Under the pieces are notes generated by a model. It worked only from the letters and a program-made list of their open reading frames with translations, was not told the origin of the DNA and searched no databases. A stretch of DNA of 64,000 nt from Verrucomicrobiaceae bacterium (GTDB taxonomy: Bacteria; Verrucomicrobiota; Verrucomicrobiia; Verrucomicrobiales; Verrucomicrobiaceae), in NCBI GenBank assembly GCA_027484445.1, contig JAIXSY010000042.1, positions 372,001-436,000 on the forward strand, read 5' to 3'. Below are positions 9,399 to 17,365 of the stretch, piece by piece; positions within the stretch are counted from its first letter, which is position 1, and every line of letters starts with the position of its first letter. The position numbers were made by a program, and so were the translations under genes.

Positions 9399-10148
9399 AT
9401 GATGAAGACACCTTCTGTTCTTTTTGCTCTTTGGATTTTTGGCGTCGTTCTGGCGCAGGCTCAGGATCCTGGCGTGAGGGAGTATCCCGAAAGATCAGCG
9501 GAAACATCGGGGCAATCTGAGGGGGGCCAAAGTGGTCCGACTGCCCCGGTATTGAAGTCGGCTGCAGTCCTGAACTCGATGGATGTTCTGGACGACAGTC
9601 AGGCGATTGAACCTGGCGATGTGATTTCCATGCGCATCATGGAAGATCGCCGCGAGCCTCTGCAACTGCGCGTGGGAGCTACGGGCGAGGTGAATGCCCC
9701 TCACATCGGATTGGTAAAAGCTGCAGGTCGCACCTGCCGAGCACTGGCCATGGAAGTCAAAAGACGGCTCGAGTTGAACTACTACAACACGGCAACTGTT
9801 ATCGTGGCGATTGACCTGAAGAACCAGGACATGAATCCCAATTCCAGAATTCGCACCAGCGGTTACGACATCGATTTTTTCACGGTTTACGGGCAGGTGC
9901 TGCGGCAGGGCAAATATGAGTTGCCTGCTGATGAAGACATCACGATCAGCCAAGCTATTTTGCGCGCAGGTGGGTTTGCGCAGTTTGCGAATGCGACCAA
10001 AGTGAAGTTGGTCAGGAAAACGCCTCAAGGAAACAAGACGGTGCTAGTCGATCTCGAGCAGATTATGCGCAAAGGAAATCTGGACATCGACATCTACATC
10101 AGAAACAATGATGTCATTATCGTGGATGAGAAGAAAGTGAACTTTTGA
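9399..10148 (+). CDS. Polysaccharide export protein (Wza-like, Poly_export + SLBB)
   Basis: The 249-residue protein has a Sec signal peptide ending near VLAQAQ. A Poly_export domain (about 65-140, beginning IEPGDVISMRI) is followed by an SLBB-like domain (about 150-245, with FTVYGQVLRQGKYELP). Wza-family proteins build the periplasm-spanning, outer-membrane channel for exopolysaccharide. No lipobox Cys is visible and only one SLBB copy is present, so it is a short member that probably works with the barrel encoded upstream. ATGATG offers two starts three bases apart. Confidence 0.88.
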   Translation: MMKTPSVLFALWIFGVVLAQAQDPGVREYPERSAETSGQSEGGQSGPTAPVLKSAAVLNSMDVLDDSQAIEPGDVISMRIMEDRREPLQLRVGATGEVNAPHIGLVKAAGRTCRALAMEVKRRLELNYYNTATVIVAIDLKNQDMNPNSRIRTSGYDIDFFTVYGQVLRQGKYELPADEDITISQAILRAGGFAQFANATKVKLVRKTPQGNKTVLVDLEQIMRKGNLDIDIYIRNNDVIIVDEKKVNF

Positions 10149-10270
10149 CTCAGGCAGTGCGTTGGTTGAAACGTGGCGAGCCTAGACAATCGAAGCCAGA
10201 CTGTGATCCACGATTGATCGAGGCACCTTGCGTATAGTTTTCTTTTCCAACGAATTCAGTCTTTCCCGCC

Positions 10271-12484
10271 ATGGAATCACCCCTTGTCCTTCCTCCTCAG
10301 TTTGGCGGCCAGTCTTCGAGCCAACTCTCGAAGATCCATGAGACTTCTGCAAAGTTTCAACGATACAAAATCCTGCTTCATCGTCGCTGGTGGTTTCTGG
10401 TGCTCACGGCTTGCATCGGCGTTTCTATTGCGGTCATCCGCCACAGCAGCCGTCCGGTGGTTTACAAAAGCATGGCAAAGCTCATCGCAGGGGGGCGTGT
10501 CGTTGCCAATGAAGGAGCGGTAGGCTGGGCCGAGCACTTGAATGATTTCTACGGAACGATCATCGAGACGCTCGAAAGCACCGAAATCCGCAAACGCGCC
10601 ATCAATCGGATGCACATGCTGCATCCTGACATGAAAGATGCCAACATTGAGGTCAAGGTGGCCCAAACCAAGGGATCGGCCATCTTCAATGTTTTGGCGA
10701 GTGGGCCAGAGCCCAAGTATGTGCAGCTTTTCTTGGATGCGCTGCTCGATGAATTCATGCTCTCTCGTCAGCAACTGAGAGAGCAAGGCATGGAACGTGC
10801 CGTGAACATGTTCACCGAAACGGTCGTGAAGAAAGGCAAAGAGCTGCAAGAGCGCAACGACAAGCTCACAGCTTTCCGCAAGGCCAATGACGTGATCGTC
10901 TTGACCGATGGGCGCAACGAAGCTGCCGCCTTTTTGCTGAACTTGAAAGCCAAGCGTGAAGTGCTAGCAGGCCAACTCAAAGACGTTCAGATTTCGCTCG
11001 AAGACGTGGATGCGGCTATGATCGATGTCGAACGTGGTGTGACCACAGGCCTCGCGGGTGCGGCTGTGTCTGGCAGCGTGGCCAAAGTTACGGGTGATCC
11101 TGGAGCTCTTCCCTCTAGCACAGTGGACAGCGCAACAGCAGCTAGCTTAGGTCTGACGGCTGCCCAGCGAGACTACCTGGAAGCGAAAAAGGAAATCATG
11201 CGTGTGCAGGCTGATCGCGATAAAATGCTCAAGAACTTCAAGCCTGGCCACCCCGATGTGGTCGCGCTTGACGATAAGATTGATACGGCCAAGCAGCTCT
11301 TGTCTCGATTTGCGGATGACATCGTGAGAGAGCTTCGCGGTCGTGCGGCAACGCTGGAGAGACAGTTGAAAGCGCTCGATGAACAAATTGAAGAGAAAGC
11401 CAAAGCTGCTCGTGAACTTGGAGCCATCCTTGCAGAACATCTCAGGCTTGAAGAAGACTACAAAAACGCTCGCCTCGCGCATGACAAGATCTTTGAACAG
11501 GTCAGTGAATTGACAAGCATGCAGCAGGTTCAGACCGACCAAGTTGCCGTTCAGGAGCGTGCCTCCATGGCCGTCAAGGATACTCCTGATTGGATCAAAC
11601 CTGTGTTGATTGGCCTCATTGGCGGATTGTTCTTCGGAGCGTTGGTACTGCTGCTTTTTGACCGCCTCGACGACCGCATGAATTCCTACAGCGAATTTCA
11701 AAGCTTGTTTCCGGCAGAGGCGATTCTGGGACAGATTCCCGAACAGAAAGAGCGCGGGGATGTGGCGCTGCTGCAATCGAATGATGATCGTCACCTTTAC
11801 GTGGAGGCCTTCCGCAACGTCCGCTCCTCCATTCTGTTCAAGAATTGGCAAGGCAAGCAGCCCAAGACCATCTTGGTCACCAGTGCAGTGCCGAATGAAG
11901 GCAAAACTACGCTCACTTCGAACTTGGCCATTACCATGGCACTGGCCGGTTCACGTGTGTTGCTGGCGGATTGTGACCTTCGTCGTGGTGGTGTGAGTGA
12001 ATTGTTCAAGCTGCCTGGTTCTCCTGGATTGAGCGAAGCTCTGCGTGGCAAGTTGGATTGGCGGGATGCCATTCAAAAAACAGGAGTCGAAGGGCTGGAC
12101 CTTTTGGCTCGTGGCGAGGTGTTTGATCAGACCTCAGAAGTTTTGCTTTCCAAGAAAGCGGAAGAAATGCTCAAGGAGATGTCGGCTGCTTACGATTATG
12201 TGATTTTTGATAGTGCTCCGGTTCTTGTTGCCGATGACACTAGCAGCTTTGCGCCGAAGCTGGATACAGTTCTCTTTGTTGTGCGTCTTTCTTCCACCAT
12301 GGCACGTCTTTCAGGGAAAGCGCTGGATCTTCTCTATGATCGCCAAGTTAATGTGGGCGGTATCATCCTGAATCGTGCGAGCACGAATTTGAAAGAATAC
12401 ACCTATTACAATTACGCCAGCTATTACTACACCACACCGACGAAGAAAACGGTGGCTGGACAGTCAGGCGGTTCACAAGCGTGA
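10271..12484 (+). CDS. Wzc-like polysaccharide co-polymerase and bacterial tyrosine autokinase
   Basis: The 737-residue protein has a Wzz-type N-terminus with membrane segments near 38-57 and 441-463 and a long coiled-coil periplasmic part (about 170-400). A cytoplasmic BY-kinase domain follows. Its Walker A is SAVPNEGKTT near 538-547, Walker A' VLLADCDLRRG near 564-574 and Walker B YDYVIFDSAP near 642-651. The C-terminal tail (about 708-726) is a Tyr cluster, KEYTYYNYASYYY, the expected autophosphorylation site. In the Wzc family, phosphorylation cycles control polymer length and export. It is the third gene of the export set with the barrel and Wza-like genes. No adjacent phosphatase or polymerase gene is seen. 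Confidence 0.92.
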   Translation: MESPLVLPPQFGGQSSSQLSKIHETSAKFQRYKILLHRRWWFLVLTACIGVSIAVIRHSSRPVVYKSMAKLIAGGRVVANEGAVGWAEHLNDFYGTIIETLESTEIRKRAINRMHMLHPDMKDANIEVKVAQTKGSAIFNVLASGPEPKYVQLFLDALLDEFMLSRQQLREQGMERAVNMFTETVVKKGKELQERNDKLTAFRKANDVIVLTDGRNEAAAFLLNLKAKREVLAGQLKDVQISLEDVDAAMIDVERGVTTGLAGAAVSGSVAKVTGDPGALPSSTVDSATAASLGLTAAQRDYLEAKKEIMRVQADRDKMLKNFKPGHPDVVALDDKIDTAKQLLSRFADDIVRELRGRAATLERQLKALDEQIEEKAKAARELGAILAEHLRLEEDYKNARLAHDKIFEQVSELTSMQQVQTDQVAVQERASMAVKDTPDWIKPVLIGLIGGLFFGALVLLLFDRLDDRMNSYSEFQSLFPAEAILGQIPEQKERGDVALLQSNDDRHLYVEAFRNVRSSILFKNWQGKQPKTILVTSAVPNEGKTTLTSNLAITMALAGSRVLLADCDLRRGGVSELFKLPGSPGLSEALRGKLDWRDAIQKTGVEGLDLLARGEVFDQTSEVLLSKKAEEMLKEMSAAYDYVIFDSAPVLVADDTSSFAPKLDTVLFVVRLSSTMARLSGKALDLLYDRQVNVGGIILNRASTNLKEYTYYNYASYYYTTPTKKTVAGQSGGSQA

Positions 12485-12528
12485 AAGAATGGGGAGGAAT
12501 CGGGCCGAGTATGTAGGCCCTACTCACC

Positions 12529-13725
12529 ATGAATCTCGCTGCTTTGATCTTTTTCCATTTTGTTTTCTCCATCGTGTTGATGGCTGAACCCACGAAGGTG
12601 CCACTCTGGCCTCAGGGCGCTCCAGGGGCCAAAGGACAGTCGGAGCAGGATCAACCCTTCATTTCCTTGTGGCTAGCAGCGCCTGATCGAGCCAATGGGG
12701 CAGCTTTTGTCGTGTGTCCGGGGGGTGGCTATGGCAGCTTGGCTGCGGATCATGAGGGGGCTCAAGTCGCGAAGTGGTTCAATGGTCTCGGGGTCTCCGC
12801 CTTTGTTCTTCACTATCGCTTGGGGTCTCAGGGTTACCATTATCCAGTGCAGCTCATGGACGTGCAGCGTGCGATTCGCCACGTTCGCGCTCATGCTTCG
12901 GATTATCACATTGATCCACAACGCATCGGCATCGTGGGCTTTTCTGCGGGAGGGCATTTGTGCTCGATGGCAGCAACTCTGTTTGATGAAAAACCGACAG
13001 GCATGACGAATGATGCGGTCGATCAGGTCAGCGCTCGGCCTAATGTAGCCGTGCCGACCTATCCTGTCATTTCGATGATCGAAAGTTATCGGCACGCAGG
13101 GTCTCGAAAAAATTTGCTGGGTCCCGCAGATAACGACGAGCTCGCTGCTCTAGTGAGCACGGAGCGGCGAGTCACGCCGCAAACGCCACCTGTTTTTCTT
13201 TTTCAGACGGACGAAGATACCGTCGTGCCTGCTGAGAATGCGGTGGCATTTTACTTGGCCTGTCGAAGGCACGGCGTGCCTGCCGAGTTGCATTGCTATA
13301 AGCCAGGTCCTCATGGGGTTGGCCTTTTTTTGGGCGATCCTGTGCTCGGAACTTGGAGTGTTCATCTCTGCGATTGGCTGAGGAATCAAGGTTTCTTGAA
13401 GCCAAGCCCACGAACCGCGATCCAAGGCACGCTGAAGGTGAACGGCTCTCCCGTGAGCTGGGGCAGTGTGGTCTTCACGCCACTCGATGCATCTGCACCT
13501 GTGGCCTGCGCGCGTGTGATGCGCGGCTCTTTCAAGCTGAAGCCCGACCAAGGTCCAGTGATCGGCAAAGTGAAGCTGACGGTGAGCTACAGTTCGGCGG
13601 ATGTCCCTGGGGTGGAGACCCCTGACGGCACGGTGACGACCCATGAAAAAAGCCCTGGAGCGGGCTCCTGGGAGATCGACTTGAGGGAAAATCATCCCAA
13701 CTTGGCGCTCGAAATCACTCGTTAG
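12529..13725 (+). CDS. Secreted alpha/beta-hydrolase (acetyl esterase-like) with a C-terminal beta-sandwich
   Basis: The 398-residue protein has an N-terminal signal sequence ending near VLMA. A BD-FAE/DLH-type alpha/beta-hydrolase domain has the oxyanion motif CPGGGYG near 64-70, nucleophile GFSAGGH near 145-151, an acid in the DEDTVVPAENA segment and a His in PGPHGVG. About 70 C-terminal residues (from IQGTLKVNG) look like the small beta-sandwich attached to many Planctomycetes and Verrucomicrobia secreted proteins. The likely activity is hydrolysis of acetyl or other ester groups on plant or algal polysaccharide in the periplasm or outside. The gene stands alone between the kinase and sigma factor genes. 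Confidence 0.82.
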   Translation: MNLAALIFFHFVFSIVLMAEPTKVPLWPQGAPGAKGQSEQDQPFISLWLAAPDRANGAAFVVCPGGGYGSLAADHEGAQVAKWFNGLGVSAFVLHYRLGSQGYHYPVQLMDVQRAIRHVRAHASDYHIDPQRIGIVGFSAGGHLCSMAATLFDEKPTGMTNDAVDQVSARPNVAVPTYPVISMIESYRHAGSRKNLLGPADNDELAALVSTERRVTPQTPPVFLFQTDEDTVVPAENAVAFYLACRRHGVPAELHCYKPGPHGVGLFLGDPVLGTWSVHLCDWLRNQGFLKPSPRTAIQGTLKVNGSPVSWGSVVFTPLDASAPVACARVMRGSFKLKPDQGPVIGKVKLTVSYSSADVPGVETPDGTVTTHEKSPGAGSWEIDLRENHPNLALEITR

Positions 13726-13827
13726 TGATCAATCTGCCAACGCGAGTTACGATCTGGCGAGAGCAGCTGAGTTTTCTGCCTCTAACAAAGTCTTTCCGTC
13801 GTCGTTGTTTAGCAACACAGTGAACTC

Positions 13828-14370
13828 ATGTCTGATCGTCAACCCCAGCCCGAAGAAGCCGCTTTGCTTGTCAGGCGGGCTTTGGATCAGCACGAGAGCA
13901 ACCTCATCGCCTACACCGCAGGCGTTCTGCATGGGGATGTCGAACGAGCGCGTGAAGTGGTTCAGGATGCCCTGCTCAAACTTTACCTCACGGAGCCTGA
14001 AAAAGTCCGTGATAACCTCAAAGCTTGGCTTTTCACCGTTTGTCGAAACCGTGCTCTCGATGTGCTGCGCAAGGATCAACGTCTGGAACTTGGCAATGAA
14101 GATGCGATGGGTTATGCGGTTAGCCACGAGCCTGATCCTTGTGAAAGTGCAGTCTCTCAGGAACTCTACGAGCGCATCTGGGACTTGGTGGAAAAGCTGC
14201 GCCCGAATCAGCGGGAGGTCATCCGACTCAAGTTCATGCACGACTGCTCTTACCAGCAGATCGCCGAAATCACAGGGCTCAGCATTGGGAATGTCGGATT
14301 CATCATGCACATGGCCATCAAAAAGCTTCGGGAACTCATGAATCGCGAACTCGCCGTCCGAAGCGTTTAA
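13828..14370 (+). CDS. ECF-type RNA polymerase sigma factor
   Basis: The 180-residue protein has region 2 (about 25-95, with VVQDALLKLYL and AWLFTVCRNRALDVLRK) and region 4 (about 115-170, with LRPNQREVIRLKFMHDCSYQQIAEITGLSIGNVGFIMH split over the helix-turn-helix), the ECF architecture without region 3. It precedes by 25 bp an anti-sigma-like membrane protein gene and is probably held by it. The target promoters are unknown. Confidence 0.92.
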   Translation: MSDRQPQPEEAALLVRRALDQHESNLIAYTAGVLHGDVERAREVVQDALLKLYLTEPEKVRDNLKAWLFTVCRNRALDVLRKDQRLELGNEDAMGYAVSHEPDPCESAVSQELYERIWDLVEKLRPNQREVIRLKFMHDCSYQQIAEITGLSIGNVGFIMHMAIKKLRELMNRELAVRSV

Positions 14371-14395
14371 CTCTCAACGTCTCTTTTCTTTCATC

Positions 14396-15901
14396 ATGAC
14401 CAGTCCTGCCAACGATACCTCCGAGCTGACCGCCTACGCTGTCGGAGAGCTACAGGCGCACCAGGCGGTGGATATTCATCGCCTTTTGTCCGAGTGTCCT
14501 GCTGCCTTGACCGAGCTCGAGCAAATCGAAGCCGTGACCGATGCTCTGCGCCAGCACGCGCCGATCCCCCAAGAGCGGCTGGATCCTGAACAACGGCACG
14601 CTGTGCTTCGTCCTGTGAATCTACCTCGCCGCATGGCTGCGATGCCGCCCCGCCAGCCCTCGGTGCGTCGTCCTCAGCGCTCGATTTGGCCTGTTGTCGG
14701 ACAGGTGCTGAGAATGGCTGCGCTGATTGCCGTCGCGGGCTTTGCCTATTGGTTCGGCCGACACACCGAAATCGCCTCATTGGCCAAGGCAAACCTAACT
14801 CCGATCGTGACACCAACGGACTTGTTGCCCCAAGAACCAACAGCATCCGAGCCAAACGAGGCCATTCACACTGATGCGCCAAGAGAAGAAATTCTCTCCA
14901 CGCCTCCTCTTCTGAAGTCCACGCAAATGGCATCGGTCGCAGAGGCGCTTCCTGCCTCCATCAAGATCGCTTCAGACATGTCGATCCCCGTTCGCGATGT
15001 TTCTGCGACAGACGTTGTTTCCGAAAAGTCCCAATCGGCAGACGCCCTCGTCGCTGCACGACCGCAGGCTTCCGTCATGAGCTTGTCTCAGCCAAATCCG
15101 CCTGCCTCCAAATCGACGGCGAATTCTGTCCTGCTGCGGCTTTCATCCGAGCTCGCCTTCACCTCCGCCATGAAGCGAGAGGTGGATGAGGTCGCCATCC
15201 GTCCGGCGGATATCTTGCCACTGCGAGTGAAGACAGATGCGAATCAGGCCTTTGCATCACCGATGGCCCCAGGTGCCAAAGTCGCCCCAGAAAACACTGC
15301 CCGTCGTTCACCCTCGGAGATTTACATCCATGCCTGGCGTTCAGAAGTCGCCTCTTGCCCGTGGAATCCATCCACGCGACTCCTGAGAATCAGCATTCAG
15401 ATGCCGCCTAGCCAGGCCGCAGCAGATCCCGGCGGCGTTTATCCGCTGCTAGTTTCTTTTGATCGCCGCTTGGTTCGTGAATTTCGGCGGCTGGGCATCC
15501 GTCAGGTTCCTGCTTCAGAAATGAACACTGCAGGCACGCAGACCCTTTGGTATGAATTCATGCCTGTGGGAGACGAAGCCATCCGCACCAATCGTGCATT
15601 TGCGACGGTGAGCTTGGAAAAAGGCCGCTTCACCGTGCCTAGCCCTGGCCCTTTTGGCGATGGTGCGAAGCTCGCTGTGCTTGACCGTGGATTGACCTGG
15701 ACAGCGGCGCGGGATGATTTCCTCTACGAGGCGGCGCTCCTCGGCATGGGCACGCTCTTTCGTGGAGATGCGCGCAGCCCTGGGTTGAATGTGCAGACGA
15801 TTCTCTCTGTCGCGGAGAAGAGCCGCACGAATGACCCGACGGGGGAGCGCTCTCGTCTGGTTCGTCAGCTGCAGGAACTGAAGAAAACAGCAGGTCTTTG
15901 A
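14396..15901 (+). CDS. Anti-sigma-like membrane protein fused to a YfbK-type domain lacking its vWA core
   Basis: The 501-residue protein begins with a zinc-finger-less anti-sigma-like helical region (ELTAYAVGELQ near 10-20), then one membrane segment (about 103-120) and a long low-complexity periplasmic linker (130-300). The C-terminal part has two blocks found in YfbK-type vWA proteins. VASCPWNPSTRLLRIS near 317 matches the N-terminal flank. LLVSFDRRLVREFRRLGIR near 350 through WYEFMPVG and the FLYEAALLGMGTLFRGDA stretch near 441 match the C-terminal DUF3520-like flank. The von Willebrand A domain that normally lies between them is absent; only about 20 residues join the blocks. The gene is in tandem with the ECF sigma gene, so sigma sequestration is likely but inferred. 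Confidence 0.7.
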   Translation: MTSPANDTSELTAYAVGELQAHQAVDIHRLLSECPAALTELEQIEAVTDALRQHAPIPQERLDPEQRHAVLRPVNLPRRMAAMPPRQPSVRRPQRSIWPVVGQVLRMAALIAVAGFAYWFGRHTEIASLAKANLTPIVTPTDLLPQEPTASEPNEAIHTDAPREEILSTPPLLKSTQMASVAEALPASIKIASDMSIPVRDVSATDVVSEKSQSADALVAARPQASVMSLSQPNPPASKSTANSVLLRLSSELAFTSAMKREVDEVAIRPADILPLRVKTDANQAFASPMAPGAKVAPENTARRSPSEIYIHAWRSEVASCPWNPSTRLLRISIQMPPSQAAADPGGVYPLLVSFDRRLVREFRRLGIRQVPASEMNTAGTQTLWYEFMPVGDEAIRTNRAFATVSLEKGRFTVPSPGPFGDGAKLAVLDRGLTWTAARDDFLYEAALLGMGTLFRGDARSPGLNVQTILSVAEKSRTNDPTGERSRLVRQLQELKKTAGL

Positions 15902-15914
15902 GCAGAATCCGCAT

Positions 15915-15943
15915 TTGACAGCCTGCTGACTCTAGCTTAAACC
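15915..15943 (+). promoter_or_regulatory. Putative promoter of rpsT
   Basis: A perfect TTGACA -35 box (15915-15920) is followed after 17 bp by TAAACC (15938-15943), a weak -10 match, 28 bp before the rpsT start. It separates rpsT transcription from the sigma/anti-sigma pair. Confidence 0.45.
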
Positions 15944-15971
15944 CTCCGCCCCTTCCGCAGACCCCTTTTTT

Positions 15972-16244
15972 ATGGCAAACATCCGTTCCTCCGAGAAAGA
16001 CATCCGCCGCACGCAGGCTCGCACCGCGCGCAATCAGACCGTGAAAAGCCGCATCCGCACGCTGCGCAAGAAAGTTCTGACGGCTGTCGAAAAGGGTGAT
16101 GCCGCTGCTGCAGCCGCTGGCTTGAGCGAGTTTTCTTCCGCTGCTGACAAAGCTGCTAAAACCAAAGTTCTGCACAAAAACACCTCCAATCGTCTGAAAG
16201 GACGCTTGGCGCTGAAGGTGGGTGCTTTGACCAAGAACGCTTAA
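15972..16244 (+). CDS. rpsT: 30S ribosomal protein S20
   Basis: The 90-residue basic helical protein has the bS20 pattern: MANIRSSEKD at the start, a KSRIRTLRKKV helix, an Ala-rich middle and the VLHKNTSNRLKGRL segment near the end. S20 binds 16S rRNA in the small subunit. Length is normal for the family. It has its own promoter-like sequence and an intrinsic terminator directly downstream. Confidence 0.97.
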   Translation: MANIRSSEKDIRRTQARTARNQTVKSRIRTLRKKVLTAVEKGDAAAAAAGLSEFSSAADKAAKTKVLHKNTSNRLKGRLALKVGALTKNA

Positions 16245-16265
16245 GTTCGCTCTGATCTCTTTTTG

Positions 16266-16297
16266 AAAACCCGGTTGGCCTGCCGACCGGGTTTTTT
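16266..16297 (+). terminator. Intrinsic terminator of rpsT
   Basis: A hairpin with arms AAAACCCGGTTGG and CCGACCGGGTTTT (one G-T pair) and a CCTG loop is followed by a T-rich run, 21 bp after the rpsT stop. Confidence 0.85.
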
Positions 16298-16300
16298 GTT

Positions 16301-17251
16301 TTATCGCAGCCAGCCTAGCAAGAGGGCTGGAATCGCGATGGCTAGGTCAGCGTAGATGCGCCGGCGGTCGAAAGACAGATTTTGCCCGAGTTTTTCCACG
16401 ATCCACAAAAGACACACTCCCATCAAACTCGCCCAGGCCAGTCGAATCTGAGGCTGACCCAGGAGATCGAAGCTCTGCGTGCCAAGCACCAGCAGTGACA
16501 AACCCAGGCCGAGGTTTAGCCAGCGGCGGCGCTGATGGGACTTGCCTGACAGTAGGCTGAGGTTTCCCACCATCAGGCTGCCGACCAAGCACCACTGCAC
16601 GGTATCTCCACGCAGGTCATCCCCGGCACGCAAGAATCGGCTCCACAGGCAGCAGCCCATCGCGAAGAGCAGCCCCCCTGCTAGGTCCTTGTCCAAGTGC
16701 TGACGCGCACTTTGCCAGAGCCGTGTTCTCCAGACGTGGGCGATGACCATCAAGCTGCCAGTCAGCAGCATCCATTGCAGAACCCAGTTCGGCAGTGTCC
16801 AAAGGATGACTATCGGCAAAAGCACGCTGCTGAGGGCTATCGCCAGCAGTGGGCCATTCCAGCGGTTGCCATAAAGGCCGAAGTAGCCTGCGACTAGGCC
16901 CGTGAGTTGCAAGCCACTCGCAAGGACAGCTGGTGGCAAATGCAACAAAGCCAAGCCGATGCCCATGCTTGCCAGCGTCAGCATCAGCAAAAGCCACAGT
17001 GGGCGAGGCAATCGAGACACGATGTGGCGTGGGTCTCGTGTTTCTGCTGGAGCAAGAGCCTCATTCGCCAGATAGATCCACCAGACCACGGCGAATAGAG
17101 CCATGCCAAACTCAGGCAGGAACGGCTGTTGGTTGACCTTCGCCAAGGCCATGGCCCACAGCACGGCAATCAGCGGGGCCTCCAGGCTCGTGAGGTGCAG
17201 AAGCATCCATGGTGGAGAGAAAAGGGGGCGGATGCGAGGTTCGGGAACCAT
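16301..17251 (-). CDS. Polytopic membrane protein, distantly UbiA-like
   Basis: The 316-residue protein (ATG at 17251 preferred; longer starts run into the promoter of the divergent gene) has eight or nine predicted membrane helices. The overall pattern, with a YLANEALAPAETRDPRH segment after the second helix and ADLAIAIPALL near the end, recalls UbiA-superfamily proteins of Planctomycetes and Verrucomicrobia. The Asp-rich prenyltransferase motifs (NDxxDxxxD) are not present, so catalysis is doubtful. It overlaps no neighbour and its stop lies just past the rpsT terminator. Function unknown. Confidence 0.6.
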   Translation of the reverse strand: MVPEPRIRPLFSPPWMLLHLTSLEAPLIAVLWAMALAKVNQQPFLPEFGMALFAVVWWIYLANEALAPAETRDPRHIVSRLPRPLWLLLMLTLASMGIGLALLHLPPAVLASGLQLTGLVAGYFGLYGNRWNGPLLAIALSSVLLPIVILWTLPNWVLQWMLLTGSLMVIAHVWRTRLWQSARQHLDKDLAGGLLFAMGCCLWSRFLRAGDDLRGDTVQWCLVGSLMVGNLSLLSGKSHQRRRWLNLGLGLSLLVLGTQSFDLLGQPQIRLAWASLMGVCLLWIVEKLGQNLSFDRRRIYADLAIAIPALLLGWLR

Positions 17252-17365
17252 GGAAAGATCCTCAGAAGAGAAGCGAATGTGTCTCGTTGCAAGCACTCTG
17301 GCCATCACATGAATACCTCTTCCCATCATTCGACCTGCTTGGAGAAGTCGCCAACACTCCGTAGG

